Below are positions 8,362 through 15,969 of a DNA stretch of 38,130 bases, in pieces. Location of the stretch: assembly GCA_009780575.1 (NCBI GenBank), contig WQZU01000011.1, positions 1-38,130 of the forward strand. The letters run 5' to 3'. Position numbers and translations under genes: made by a program. The notes below the pieces were generated by a model. The model searched no databases, was not told the DNA's origin, and saw only the letters and a program-made list of their open reading frames with translations. Source of the stretch: Candidatus Methanomicula labiotermitis. Lineage in GTDB: Archaea > Thermoplasmatota > Thermoplasmata > Methanomassiliicoccales > Methanomethylophilaceae. Each line of letters opens with the position of its first letter. Positions within the stretch are counted from its first letter, which is position 1.

Positions 8362-8640
8362 ATGAAGAAGCCCAGAGTCATAAAGACTTACTGTCCCTAT
8401 TGTAAGACCCATACATCGCATGATGTCGAAAGGGTCAAAAAGAAAAAGGCCAGTGAGCTTAAATGGGGTCAGAGGAGATTCAGGAAGGTTACCGCAGGTT
8501 ACGGAGGATTTCCCAGGCCCAAGCCGGAAGGCAGAGAGAAGCCCACGAAGAGGATCAACATCAGATTCAGATGTGATGCATGTAAGAAGGCGCACATAAA
8601 ACCGTGTCTGAGAGCGAAAAAGTTTGAATTAACGGAGTGA
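8362..8640 (+). CDS. rpl44e: Large-subunit ribosomal protein L44e
   Basis: A 92-residue basic protein. Zinc-binding pairs CPYC near the N terminus and CDAC near the C terminus, plus the conserved [17 protein letters not shown] core, identify L44e, which sits near the tRNA exit site of the large subunit. The frame is open far upstream, but the GGGGTGA ribosome-binding site and the family N terminus ([14 protein letters not shown]) fix the start at 8362. First gene of the operon. Confidence 0.97.
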   Translation: MKKPRVIKTYCPYCKTHTSHDVERVKKKKASELKWGQRRFRKVTAGYGGFPRPKPEGREKPTKRINIRFRCDACKKAHIKPCLRAKKFELTE

Positions 8641-8644
8641 TCGC

Positions 8645-8812
8645 ATGGTCAATGATTTCATAAGAATAAAATGCCGTGACTGCGGCAACGAGCAGATCGG
8701 ATTCAGACGGGCTGCTTCCACGGTCACCTGCCACGTATGCGGTTCGACCCTTATCACGCCGAGAGGCGGCATCGGAGACATAAAGGGCGAAGTGCTTGAG
8801 GTGGTTGGCTGA
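8645..8812 (+). CDS. rps27e: Small-subunit ribosomal protein S27e
   Basis: A 55-residue zinc-ribbon ribosomal protein: CRDC near residue 10, then CHVC about 17 residues later, followed by the family's STLITPRGG...IKGEV ending. It starts 4 nt after L44e, and its TGA overlaps the ATG of aIF2-alpha by one base. The L44e-S27e-aIF2a order is common in euryarchaea. Confidence 0.96.
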   Translation: MVNDFIRIKCRDCGNEQIGFRRAASTVTCHVCGSTLITPRGGIGDIKGEVLEVVG

Positions 8813-9600
8813 TGTCCCGGGTCAGAGGCTTTCCGGAAGACAGCGAACTTGTCGTATGTACGGTCAAGAGCGTAAAGAACTTCGGTGCTTTCGTAACGCT
8901 TGACGAATACGATGACAAAGAAGGGTTCGTCCATGTCCGGGATGTCACGACCGGTTGGGTAAAATACATCAGGGATTTCATCAGAGAAGGGCAGAAAGTT
9001 GTCTGCAAGGTCTTGGGCGTGGATTCATCGAAAGGTCACATCGACCTTTCCCTGAAATCCGTGAACGAGCACCAGAAACGCGAAAAGATCCAGCAATGGA
9101 AGAATGAGAAGAAAGCCGAAAAACTTATGGAGATAATCGCCGAGAGGATGTCCGTCTCCGTCGATGACGCTTACGATCTGTTCGGGAACGATGTTCTTGA
9201 AGCATATGAGACCCTTTACGGCGCATTCGAGACGGTTGCCGCATCCGCCGATGAGTTCAAAAGCGAGTTCAGCGGCGATTGGGTCGACGTCTTCATCAAT
9301 GTTGCGGTTGAGAATGTCACACTGTCCTATGTGCAGATAGAAGGCATACTGGAACTGCGCTCGTCCGCGCCCGACGGTGTTGAGAGGATCAGGGATGCCA
9401 TGAAGAAGGGCGAAAAGGCCGCAAAGGATGCCGATGCGAATGTTACGATACAGTACGTCGGCGCACCCAGATACAGAGTTGTTATAACGGCCGACGAATA
9501 CAAAGAAGCGGAGGACGTCATGAAGATAGTGTCCTCTGCGGTCATAGACGAACTTGTGAAAGCGGGAGGCGAAGCTTCCCTTAAACGTGAAAGCAAGTGA
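8812..9600 (+). CDS. eif2a: Translation initiation factor aIF2 subunit alpha
   Basis: A 262-residue subunit of the heterotrimeric factor that brings initiator tRNA to the small subunit. The N-terminal S1 (OB) domain is clear: CTVKSVKNFGAFVTLDEY...GFVHVRDV, then GHIDLSLKSV. A helical middle domain follows, and an alpha-beta C-terminal domain (YRVVITADEYKEAEDVM) contacts the gamma subunit. Its start overlaps the S27e stop in TGATG, implying translational coupling. Confidence 0.96.
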   Translation: MSRVRGFPEDSELVVCTVKSVKNFGAFVTLDEYDDKEGFVHVRDVTTGWVKYIRDFIREGQKVVCKVLGVDSSKGHIDLSLKSVNEHQKREKIQQWKNEKKAEKLMEIIAERMSVSVDDAYDLFGNDVLEAYETLYGAFETVAASADEFKSEFSGDWVDVFINVAVENVTLSYVQIEGILELRSSAPDGVERIRDAMKKGEKAAKDADANVTIQYVGAPRYRVVITADEYKEAEDVMKIVSSAVIDELVKAGGEASLKRESK

Positions 9601-9605
9601 AGTCC

Positions 9606-9803
9606 ATGAAAAGCATTATGAGAAAGTGCTCCGCATGCGGAGATTACTCGTTAAAGGACATCTGCGGATGCGGTTCCCCGGCGGTGACGCCTTTGCCTGC
9701 CAAATATTCTCCCGATGACAGATACGGAGAATACAGAAGAAGGAGCATAAAAGAGGAGTATGGCGAGAATGGGAAATATCGTGATATACGAAAAAAGGCC
9801 TGA
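9606..9803 (+). CDS. nop10: H/ACA RNP protein Nop10
   Basis: A small box H/ACA ribonucleoprotein component for RNA-guided pseudouridylation. MRKCSACGDYSL, GCGSP and the diagnostic PAKYSPDDRYGEYRR are all present, with the zinc-binding cysteines. Possible starts are GTG 9597 (overlapping the aIF2a stop), ATG 9606 and ATG 9618. The protein continues about 18 residues past the usual Nop10 end, and that tail overlaps the next gene by 44 nt, which is unusual in this compact operon. Confidence 0.93.
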   Translation: MKSIMRKCSACGDYSLKDICGCGSPAVTPLPAKYSPDDRYGEYRRRSIKEEYGENGKYRDIRKKA

Positions 9804-10512
9804 CCTCAGGGATCCGGTGCTCATAGAAGGGCTTCCGGGCGTCGGTAACGTCGGGAAGATGGCCGCCGATCATTTGGCCGAGAAATTGAATGCTGAGAGA
9901 TTTGCAAACGTCTTCTCAAGATATTTTCCGCCGCATGTGACGCTCGACAGCGACTGCGTGGCGCATTTGGCATGCAATGAACTGTATCATGCAAGCGTCG
10001 GCGAACGCGATCTGATCTTTTTGTTGGGAAATCATCAGGGTATAACCGCAGAAGGACAGTTCGACCTTGCCGAAGAGATCGTTGACATTGCCGCGTCGTT
10101 CAGCGTCTCCAAAATATTCACGCTCGGCGGATACGGGATCGGAACGGTCGTTGAAGGGCCGAGAGTGCTGGGAGCGGTATCGTCAGTATCCATGAAACAT
10201 GAAATCGAGAAACACGGCGTGACATTCATTCCCGGAGAACCAAACGCCGGGATCGCGGGCGCAAGCGGACTGATACTTGGGATCAGTCGAGTGAAAGGAA
10301 TAGACGCCGCATGTCTGATGGGCGAAACGTCAGGATATTTCGTGGACCCGAAAAGTTCGGGTGCTTTGCTGAGAGTGCTTATGAGCATACTCGATCTTAA
10401 CGTGGACACCGAGGAACTCGACGAACGTTCCAGACAAATGGATGAATTCAACTCCAAAATAAAAGAGATGACGGAAGACCAGAGCAAAGGTCACCTGGGA
10501 TATATCGGATGA
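9760..10512 (+). CDS. PAC2-family proteasome assembly chaperone-like protein
   Basis: A 250-residue protein of the PAC2 family, whose archaeal members (PbaB type) assist 20S proteasome assembly or act as general ATP-independent chaperones. Seen: LIEGLPGVGNVGKMAADHL at the N terminus, FTLGGYGIG, GASGLILG, and LMGETSGYFVDPKSS, then an acidic helical tail. It overlaps nop10 by 44 nt. Its place after nop10 in the L44e operon is the usual archaeal context. ATG 9769 is an alternative start. Confidence 0.9.
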   Translation: MARMGNIVIYEKRPDLRDPVLIEGLPGVGNVGKMAADHLAEKLNAERFANVFSRYFPPHVTLDSDCVAHLACNELYHASVGERDLIFLLGNHQGITAEGQFDLAEEIVDIAASFSVSKIFTLGGYGIGTVVEGPRVLGAVSSVSMKHEIEKHGVTFIPGEPNAGIAGASGLILGISRVKGIDAACLMGETSGYFVDPKSSGALLRVLMSILDLNVDTEELDERSRQMDEFNSKIKEMTEDQSKGHLGYIG

Positions 10513-10564
10513 ATTTTTCATCTATCGTTTATACGTCCGAACTCCGGAAAATCTCATTACCAAA

Positions 10565-10572
10565 ATATAAAT
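10565..10572 (+). promoter_or_regulatory. TATA-like element of tRNA-Tyr
   Basis: ATATAAAT is centred about 27 nt before the first tRNA nucleotide (10596), the expected archaeal spacing. Confidence 0.5.
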
Positions 10573-10595
10573 ATGCAATCTTTTATGCAACTCTA

Positions 10596-10706
10596 CCCGA
10601 CTTAGCTTAGACTGGCCATAGCGGCTGACTGTAGAGGGTTCTCGGAATTTCCGATACAGCCGCAGATATCAGCAGATCCCCGGTTCAAATCTGGGAGTCG
10701 GGACCA
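10596..10706 (+). tRNA. tRNA-Tyr (GTA), intron-containing, CCA encoded
   Basis: The acceptor stem CCCGACT (10596-10602) pairs perfectly with AGTCGGG (10696-10702), then discriminator A and encoded CCA. The C1-G72 pair is the archaeal tRNA-Tyr identity element. D-stem GCT/AGC. Anticodon stem GCTGA (10624-10628) pairs with TCAGC (10669-10673). Anticodon GTA is at 10631-10633. T-arm CCCGG-TTCAAAT-CTGGG (10679-10695). A 33-nt intron interrupts between positions 37 and 38. The 3' end of this gene is repeated downstream, so it serves as an integration site. Confidence 0.96.
10635..10667 (+). other. tRNA-Tyr intron
   Basis: The intron sits at the canonical 37/38 position. Intron bases TACAG (10655-10659) can pair with the anticodon-loop stretch CTGTA (10629-10633), and TCGGA/TCCGA (10642-10654) forms a terminal hairpin. 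This supports the bulge-helix-bulge fold cut by the archaeal splicing endonuclease. Exact splice positions are inferred from the mature loop. Confidence 0.85.
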
Positions 10707-10707
10707 T
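10688..10707 (+). repeat. Attachment-site copy 1 (tRNA-Tyr 3' end)
   Basis: A 20-nt core covering part of the T-loop, the 3' T-stem, the acceptor 3' strand, CCA and one base beyond. It is identical to 12245-12264 and 13404-13423, so it is the att site within the intact tRNA gene. Confidence 0.85.
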
Positions 10708-10939
10708 ACTCCTCCAATATTTTGGATACAATGAGTTTCATATTATATCCGGGATCATCATGGTCGGATAACAGATAATAAGTGACATGTGTACAATACA
10801 TCAGCGTTATTACAGACAGTGTTGCTGTCAATATTTGAAAATTATCGCAGGATAAGAATTCAAAGCCGCAATAAATGCGCATTCACGTATGGTCAACAAA
10901 GGACAAATTGTGGTCGCTTTGAATCTAAGCCTGCTCTGA

Positions 10940-11266
10940 GTGATAGCCATTACAACAGCCTACTTCCTCGGTCTGGAACTACACTGGTTCGTTGTTCTCC
11001 TTTCATTGTTGTTTCTGATCCTCGGATGGCTTGTGTTATTCAGAGGATTCCAGATCATACGGCTTTGTTTTCCCTTCATCCTTGCGTCGAAGGAAGATTT
11101 ACCTGCATACAATAAAGAAAGGTTCTCACGCGTATTGGGGATTCCTACCTTGGCCTTATACTACGTAATTCTTTTTGTCTCCGCGGGTGTCTTAATGTTA
11201 CTGCCGCTTTTGGGCATTGCCATGGTATTACAGGTTGCGATCCTCTACGTCTATGCCGCCTCATAG
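10940..11266 (+). CDS. Small membrane protein, DUF3784-like
   Basis: A 108-residue protein, GTG start, with an N-terminal hydrophobic helix (about residues 15-40), a short hydrophilic link containing KEDLPAYNKERFSRVLG, and two more hydrophobic stretches (about 70-105). The layout of a first helix followed by a YNxxxxE-type loop resembles the DUF3784 family of small membrane proteins. Function unknown. It is the first gene inside cassette A, between att copies 1 and 2. The N terminus is uncertain. Confidence 0.5.
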   Translation: MIAITTAYFLGLELHWFVVLLSLLFLILGWLVLFRGFQIIRLCFPFILASKEDLPAYNKERFSRVLGIPTLALYYVILFVSAGVLMLLPLLGIAMVLQVAILYVYAAS

Positions 11267-11440
11267 AGATCCGAAAGCAGATGCGCTACCTGAATATTGA
11301 TATCTTTGCAGAAATACGAGGATGTGATGCCACTTGGACTATTTTGAGTATTTTCGCTACGAAATGAACAATGTTCTATCAAACGGAGTTAGGATTCACA
11401 ATCGACGATGGGGTTTCCCATCGGCCCGAGATTGGTAAAA

Positions 11441-11446
11441 TTTAAA
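11441..11446 (+). promoter_or_regulatory. TATA-like element of MntA/HepT pair A
   Basis: TTTAAA lies 25-30 nt before the ATG at 11471, consistent with a leaderless start there rather than the upstream in-frame ATG at 11408. Confidence 0.4.
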
Positions 11447-11470
11447 CGATATGCTACATATACAATCGTT

Positions 11471-11779
11471 ATGTCTTCGAAACCCCGCAGGCTATCGATC
11501 GAGGAACTTGCATCCCTAGTTAAACCGATAGCGGAGGAATACGGGGTTGGTAAGGTCTACATATTCGGATCTGTCGCCCGCGGGGACGACAGAGAAGACA
11601 GCGATTACGATTTCTGCATCGAAAAGGGCGAGATAAGGGGACTTATCAGACTGTCGAGATTCTTCCAGGATCTCCGGGATGCCATTGGTAATGAAATTGA
11701 CATGGTGACCACAAAGTCACTCGAACCGGAATTCCTTAAAACGATAATGGCCGAAGGAGTACTCATATATGCCCAATGA
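11471..11779 (+). CDS. MntA-type nucleotidyltransferase antitoxin (pair A)
   Basis: A 102-residue minimal nucleotidyltransferase: YIFGSVARGDDREDSDYDFCIE carries the GS...D-x-D catalytic motif, and NEIDMVT supplies the third acidic residue. In characterised type VII toxin-antitoxin pairs MntA inactivates HepT by adding AMP to the Tyr of its RNase motif. It overlaps the HepT gene by 11 nt. About half its residues match the MNT of pair B (12353), with the same overlap, so the two modules are paralogous. The frame is open back to 11408. Confidence 0.88.
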   Translation: MSSKPRRLSIEELASLVKPIAEEYGVGKVYIFGSVARGDDREDSDYDFCIEKGEIRGLIRLSRFFQDLRDAIGNEIDMVTTKSLEPEFLKTIMAEGVLIYAQ

Positions 11780-12119
11780 TAATGGTCGGGTAGAGGCCGT
11801 AATCAACCATTGCATAACAATTGAAGAAGCAATGAAAAGATTCGGGAACAGATTCGAGGATTTCAAAAAAGACAGGCACTATCAGGCATCGTGTTCCTTC
11901 TGCATCGATCAGATCGGCGAGAACATAAAGAACATACCTGCGGATCTTACAAAGAAATACAAAGAGATCGATTGGAAAGGACTCAAAGGTATGAGGGACA
12001 TCATCTCGCACGGATACCACAGCATCGACCTTGAGGAAATGTGGACCACGATAACAGAAGAGATACCTCCTTTGAAAGATGCCTGTGTGAAGATCCTGAA
12101 GGATCTGAACGACCTCTGA
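11769..12119 (+). CDS. HepT-type HEPN toxin (pair A)
   Basis: A 116-residue HEPN protein of the DUF86/HepT type. The R-x4-H-x-Y ribonuclease motif is intact as MRDIISHGYHSID near residue 80, preceded by a conserved CSFCIDQIGENIK helix. The family acts as an RNase toxin, often cutting tRNA, and the Tyr is the residue modified by MntA. It overlaps its partner by 11 nt. The toxin role is inferred from the family. Confidence 0.88.
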   Translation: MPNDNGRVEAVINHCITIEEAMKRFGNRFEDFKKDRHYQASCSFCIDQIGENIKNIPADLTKKYKEIDWKGLKGMRDIISHGYHSIDLEEMWTTITEEIPPLKDACVKILKDLNDL

Positions 12120-12244
12120 CGCTGATGTGTGCATCCGCCGCACCATGTCTGCTTTGAGAAAAGTTTTCTGAATACGCTTTTCGTAGATAATAGGGCCGGC
12201 GGCGCAGAAACGGATCTCTCCCTTTCTTTACACGAATCCGAAAT

Positions 12245-12264
12245 AATCTGGGAGTCGGGACCAT
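12245..12264 (+). repeat. Attachment-site copy 2
   Basis: An exact 20-nt copy of the tRNA-Tyr 3' end, core TCTGGGAGTCGGGACCAT, with no tRNA 5' part before it. It separates cassette A (membrane protein plus MntA/HepT A) from cassette B. Confidence 0.85.
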
Positions 12265-12322
12265 CCACTTCTGGCTAGCCGGGTTAATGGCGTTAAGTCC
12301 ATATAGATTTCATACAGACACA

Positions 12323-12328
12323 TTTATA
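12323..12328 (+). promoter_or_regulatory. TATA-like element of MntA/HepT pair B
   Basis: TTTATA is centred about 27 nt before the ATG at 12353, indicating a leaderless start there and ruling against the longer open frame from 12287. Confidence 0.5.
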
Positions 12329-12352
12329 CGGCATGTGATTAATATGTGCATT

Positions 12353-12664
12353 ATGTCTCTGCCGAACGGAAGGAAGCACACCATTGAGGAGATCAGATTG
12401 ATCGTTGCTCCTATCGCAGAGAGATACGGAGTTGGTAAAGTCTATCTCTTCGGTTCCGTTGCGAGAGGAGATCACAATGAGAAGAGCGATTACGACTTCT
12501 GCATCGAATTAGGTAAAATAAAGAGCATATTCAAGATGGCAGGATTCTTTGGTGCCTTAAAGGACGCTATCGGATATGACATTGATCTGGTGGATACAGA
12601 GTCCGTACCTCCCGAATTCTTGAAAAATATCATAAATGACGGGATTGTTGTATATGGCGAGTAA
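12353..12664 (+). CDS. MntA-type nucleotidyltransferase antitoxin (pair B)
   Basis: A 103-residue paralogue of the pair A MNT: YGVGKVYLFGSVARGDHNEK followed by SDYDFCIE gives the GS...D-x-D site, with YDIDLVD as the third acidic strand. It lies within cassette B, directly after att copy 2, and overlaps the HepT gene by 11 nt (the last codons TAT-GGC-GAG-TAA contain the HepT ATG). Expected to adenylylate and neutralise its partner. Confidence 0.88.
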   Translation: MSLPNGRKHTIEEIRLIVAPIAERYGVGKVYLFGSVARGDHNEKSDYDFCIELGKIKSIFKMAGFFGALKDAIGYDIDLVDTESVPPEFLKNIINDGIVVYGE

Positions 12665-13001
12665 AGACATATCCATATTGCAGACCATCGTAAGATACTG
12701 TACGGACATTGAGAATGCAGTAGATAGATTCGGTAATGACAAAGGTGATTTTCTGGAAGATACCGAATATCAATATGCCTGCTCTTTTTGCATATCTCAG
12801 ATAGGAGAAGTCGTCAAACGTCTATCCCTTGAGTTGACGGAGAGATACACGGAGATAGAGTGGAGTGAGATAGCAAAGATGAGGGATTTCCTTAATCATA
12901 GTTATCATAACATAAACCTAAGCACCGTCTGGGAAGCAGTAACGGAGGATGCCCCTTTACTGAAAGAAGTCTGTGAGAGGATACTCAGAGATATCTCATA
13001 G
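12654..13001 (+). CDS. HepT-type HEPN toxin (pair B)
   Basis: A 115-residue HepT-like protein with the intact RNase motif MRDFLNHSYHNIN (R-x4-H-x-Y) and the conserved CSFCISQIGEVVK helix. I start it at 12654 because of the 11-nt overlap with its MNT, exactly as in pair A; the frame is open to 12636. A decayed copy of this gene lies at 18912-19166. Confidence 0.88.
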   Translation: MASKDISILQTIVRYCTDIENAVDRFGNDKGDFLEDTEYQYACSFCISQIGEVVKRLSLELTERYTEIEWSEIAKMRDFLNHSYHNINLSTVWEAVTEDAPLLKEVCERILRDIS

Positions 13002-13403
13002 GCTGGAAAACGTAGCGTCTTCATCGAAAAACGACCCCTCCTGATTCTCTTCGGAGGAGTGTAGAGTCAGAGGTCCCACGAACAAAAGAGGTCTGTCTTC
13101 TTTCGCCCCATATTTTCATTCATGCTGTGCGATATGGTAAGCGGATTGGACAGAGTGCGCAGGGACTGTGAGTGTCATACATTGTAAGTCCAAGAAATCT
13201 GCACTTGAATCGTGAGTATCTCTGTGCTTATTGAGATCCTCGTACCTTTTGAATATCTCGTCTTGATTCTGTTCAATTTGTACTCCATTTCTATCAACTA
13301 TGTTGTTACCCTTCAAAAATATGACTTTGTCTTCTTTGGATGCAGACCTTTGAAATGTATCAGAATACTCGTATGAAGGAGTTAATTTGATGATCTCGGA
13401 TAA
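13002..13403. other. Non-coding remainder of cassette B
   Basis: About 400 nt between the HepT gene and att copy 3. A 66-codon minus-strand frame (13116-13316) has no recognisable family and no clear promoter. I see no RNA gene or integrase remnant here. Confidence 0.35.
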
Positions 13404-13423
13404 AATCTGGGAGTCGGGACCAT
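13404..13423 (+). repeat. Attachment-site copy 3
   Basis: The third exact copy of the 20-nt tRNA-Tyr 3' end; with one extra upstream A it matches the tRNA copy over 21 nt. It closes cassette B and precedes the Rep-like plasmid remnant. Confidence 0.85.
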
Positions 13424-13521
13424 TACCCTACTATTTTAAATATTATGAGTTTTAACTTATATTTAAAACTAACTCATTGTCAAACCATATCCAGTATCTT
13501 CGTGATCTAAGGCTGAAAATA

Positions 13522-13597
13522 TGCAATATTGCAGGGTCCGGCGGGGAGCGGGTGTGCGTTCGCCACCGGCAGCGCACCCGCTCCCGGGGGGCCGGAC
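13522..13597. repeat. Palindrome and GC-rich hairpin, possible replication origin
   Basis: A 12-bp perfect palindrome TGCAATATTGCA (13522-13533) is followed by a strong two-part inverted repeat: outer arms GTCCGGC (13536-13542) and GCCGGAC (13591-13597), inner 14-bp arms 13544-13557 and 13572-13585 with a single G-T mismatch. A second hairpin, GGGGGCC/GGCCCCC, lies at about 13659-13680. The segment is far richer in GC than its AT-rich flanks. It sits 130 nt before a Rep-like frame, where a rolling-circle origin would be expected, but a structured RNA is also possible. Confidence 0.5.
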
Positions 13598-13726
13598 TTG
13601 TCTGAATCCCCTCTTTTAGGTGTGCGGACTGTCTTGAAAGACAATCAGCCCGGACGAAGGGGGCCAGCCGGGCGGCCCCCTGAGGACGGGCGACCTTCTC
13701 CCTTAATCGTTCATACTGCAGAGAAT

Positions 13727-14725
13727 ATGGAGCTGCGCCGTTCAGAACTCGTTGAATGGGTCTCCGGTGCCCCTACAATGCAATTCATAAACGCAGACGA
13801 GGAGATCATCTACAGTCTCAAAGGCGCGGCAACCGCCCCTATGCTAAGAGGCAACGCAAACGGTACGATCGGGTGCTACATCGTTTAGGGATGGAACGAT
13901 TCAACATCATGCGTTTCCGTAACAATATGGCTGAAACACAAGACTTCCTGTTCACATTCACATACGATCACAATGATTACACGATAGATGAGGCGAACGC
14001 AAGGGTATCGAACGATCTGAAGAAGATGCGTACATACATACATCGTATATTTGATTCCAGGTTCGGAACAATTACCTCTTACGAATCAACGAAGTCGGGA
14101 TATCCTGCTCCACACATGATAGTACGGCTGGACAGATCATATCCTGTGTTCTCACACCTGAACAAAGAGACGCTCAGAAGAAGTTGGCATTTGACTGACA
14201 AAGAAATGAAGGAGAAGCTCCAAACCAAGTGGAAGATGATAGGCGGCGGATGGTGTGACATCAAAGGGATCGTGGACGACGAGAGCGATAGTATCAGCGC
14301 AAAGATCGGATATTCATTCAAGTACCTCGAAGACCGTTGTGGCCGACGACTACGTTTCAAAGAACATAACTGCATTGAACACGCACGCCAACAACAAGGC
14401 GTTCAACAGAGGCAGTGTTTACATTTCATCGGCATTCATCGACCGTACACCGAATCCGGCGCTCTCTCGACTTGATATTATTAGGACAAAACTGCAACAG
14501 GCGAAAAATCGATATTATGTTATTAAGCGGAAGATGCAGAGTTGTCCTGAATTATTTAGTAAACTTTTGCCGAAACTGCGACACATAGTTCGCGTGATCG
14601 CAGTCCTTCAATCCAGTCTGCCTCCGCCGGTGTGGAAATACTGTGATACTTTGACCACGAAGTCGGTCAGAATTCGCAATGATATGGAAACATTTGTTGG
14701 CGGAATAGTGTGCAAACCCTTGTGA
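13727..14725 (+). pseudogene. Rolling-circle-type Rep protein, frameshifted
   Basis: Three stretches in alternating frames read as one replication initiator. Frame 2 from 13727 (MELRRSELVEW...) passes near 13830 into frame 1, with RPYAKRQRKRYDRVL, DFLFTFTYDHNDY, STKSGYPAPHMIV and GGGWCDIKGI...IGYSFKYL, then returns near 14330 to frame 2, with VVADDYVSKNITALNTHANN and a helical tail to 14725. The order FTFTY strand, GYPxPH metal-binding strand, GGGxxDI and Y/K segment is that of HUH-type Rep proteins of archaeal plasmids. The GYPAPH site has one clear His. Two frameshifts indicate a dead gene or, less likely, sequencing errors. Family assignment is from motif order only. Confidence 0.6.
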
Positions 14726-14799
14726 CGCCATATTTACTCACTTCGCAACCAATCGTCAGTTGAGACATCTGCAAATATATGAATCAGCGGACCGATTAA

Positions 14800-15540
14800 T
14801 CAGACCGGGTGCCCAATCTCTGTTTTGATGTATTCGAGTATCACATTCGAAGGTATCGCAAAGCTCATCCCCTGAACATTGCCCCCTACATTCCCGATAC
14901 GGAACGACATTATCCCCACAACATCTCCGTTCATATCAAAAAGAGGGCCTCCGCTACCTCCTCGATTAAGGTTGATGTTCGTATGTATCACAAGCCTTTC
15001 CGTCCCGGAACTCTCCATCATGACCAGCGGTACTGATATTATACCATCCGTGACCGATAATCCGTATCCCAATGCATTGCCTATCGTGAACACCGTCTGG
15101 CCATATCTCAGGCCGTCCGAATTCCCGAATGATAACGACCTTCCCGCAACATGATCTTCGAACTCCAATATCGCAATGTCCAATTCCATGTCGAAGGATA
15201 TAACTTTCAAGGAGAATTGCGTATCCGAATTGTGGTGTCTTGCATTTATCGACTCGTAAGGTTCGTGAGAGCCGGAATTGTTGAATATAACGACATGTGC
15301 GTTGGTTATGACGTACGTTCCGTTACCGTATCTCACTATAAAGCCTGTTCCTGCAGAAGCACTTGTCCTACTGTCTTCGCATGTTATCTCCAGGCATGAG
15401 GAGATAACATTCTCGGCCACATCATCCAATAATCTTTCGTTATCACTGAAATCAAAGTAGAAATTGATGAGCAACGATACGGAGAGTATCGCAATCACTG
15501 TTGTCAGGATGCCATCTCTTCTATTGATTCCTGTATTCAC
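14800..15540 (-). CDS. Membrane-anchored HtrA-like serine protease
   Basis: A 246-residue trypsin-like protease of the DegP/HtrA type, without a PDZ domain. An N-terminal signal anchor spans about residues 11-28, so the catalytic domain lies outside the cell. The triad is His82 (VITNAHVV), Asp121 (ELDIAIL) and Ser196 (NRGGSGGPLFD). Two cysteines (49 and 54) precede the domain. The usual PGNSGGPL appears here as RGGSGGPL. It is the last gene of a three-gene minus-strand operon and overlaps the preceding gene by 20 nt, so it probably works on or with the secreted product encoded first. Confidence 0.88.
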   Translation of the reverse strand: MNTGINRRDGILTTVIAILSVSLLINFYFDFSDNERLLDDVAENVISSCLEITCEDSRTSASAGTGFIVRYGNGTYVITNAHVVIFNNSGSHEPYESINARHHNSDTQFSLKVISFDMELDIAILEFEDHVAGRSLSFGNSDGLRYGQTVFTIGNALGYGLSVTDGIISVPLVMMESSGTERLVIHTNINLNRGGSGGPLFDMNGDVVGIMSFRIGNVGGNVQGMSFAIPSNVILEYIKTEIGHPV

Positions 15541-15964
15541 TGTTCACCACTTCGTATATGACGTACGGACGGACTTTGATTAATTTCCAAGCGAGACCTT
15601 CGCGCAATCTCTCTGATACATCTTTCAAGTCAAGTATTTCTATATTCTTTGATATTTTCTCCGATTCTATCAAATCCTCTGATAGCCAGAGTTCTATGAT
15701 GTATATTTTACCTCCCGTTCTCTTCAAGTATTCGTCGGCCATGCAGAAGACTTCATTCTTGGATCCCCACTGATTGAAGTAATAATGCTTCGTCAAGTGC
15801 AGTTTGTCGGCACCATTTGGATCATCTATCCACGAATCTCCTTCCTTTATGTCTGCTTGCCCGCCCCACGCTCCGCTATATACCCAGGTATGAGGATACT
15901 TCGGGTGTTTTTCCAGCATTTCCTCCAGAGGACGATCCGTGAAAATCGCATAGTAATGGGACAT
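15521..15964 (-). CDS. Hypothetical protein, middle gene of protease operon
   Basis: A 147-residue soluble protein without signal peptide or membrane segment, rich in aromatic residues (HTWVYSGAWGGQAD, HYYFNQWGSKNEVF). I do not recognise the family. It begins 5 nt after the secreted-protein gene ends and overlaps the protease gene by 20 nt, so all three are co-expressed. By analogy with toxin/immunity layouts it might be an intracellular partner of the secreted protein, but nothing in its sequence proves this. Confidence 0.6.
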   Translation of the reverse strand: MSHYYAIFTDRPLEEMLEKHPKYPHTWVYSGAWGGQADIKEGDSWIDDPNGADKLHLTKHYYFNQWGSKNEVFCMADEYLKRTGGKIYIIELWLSEDLIESEKISKNIEILDLKDVSERLREGLAWKLIKVRPYVIYEVVNSEYRNQ

Positions 15965-15969
15965 TTACA

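Noticed and set aside
10685-10882. 65-codon minus-strand frame ending inside tRNA-Tyr
   Set aside because: It overlaps the tRNA and att core and shows no family or promoter.
12245-12264. Second tRNA-Tyr gene
   Set aside because: Only the 3' T-arm/acceptor part is present; D-arm, anticodon and 5' acceptor strand are absent, so it is an att copy.
13529-13726. Proline/glycine-rich frame through the GC-rich hairpins
   Set aside because: The sequence is dominated by inverted repeats and base composition, so it is better explained as a structured DNA or RNA element.
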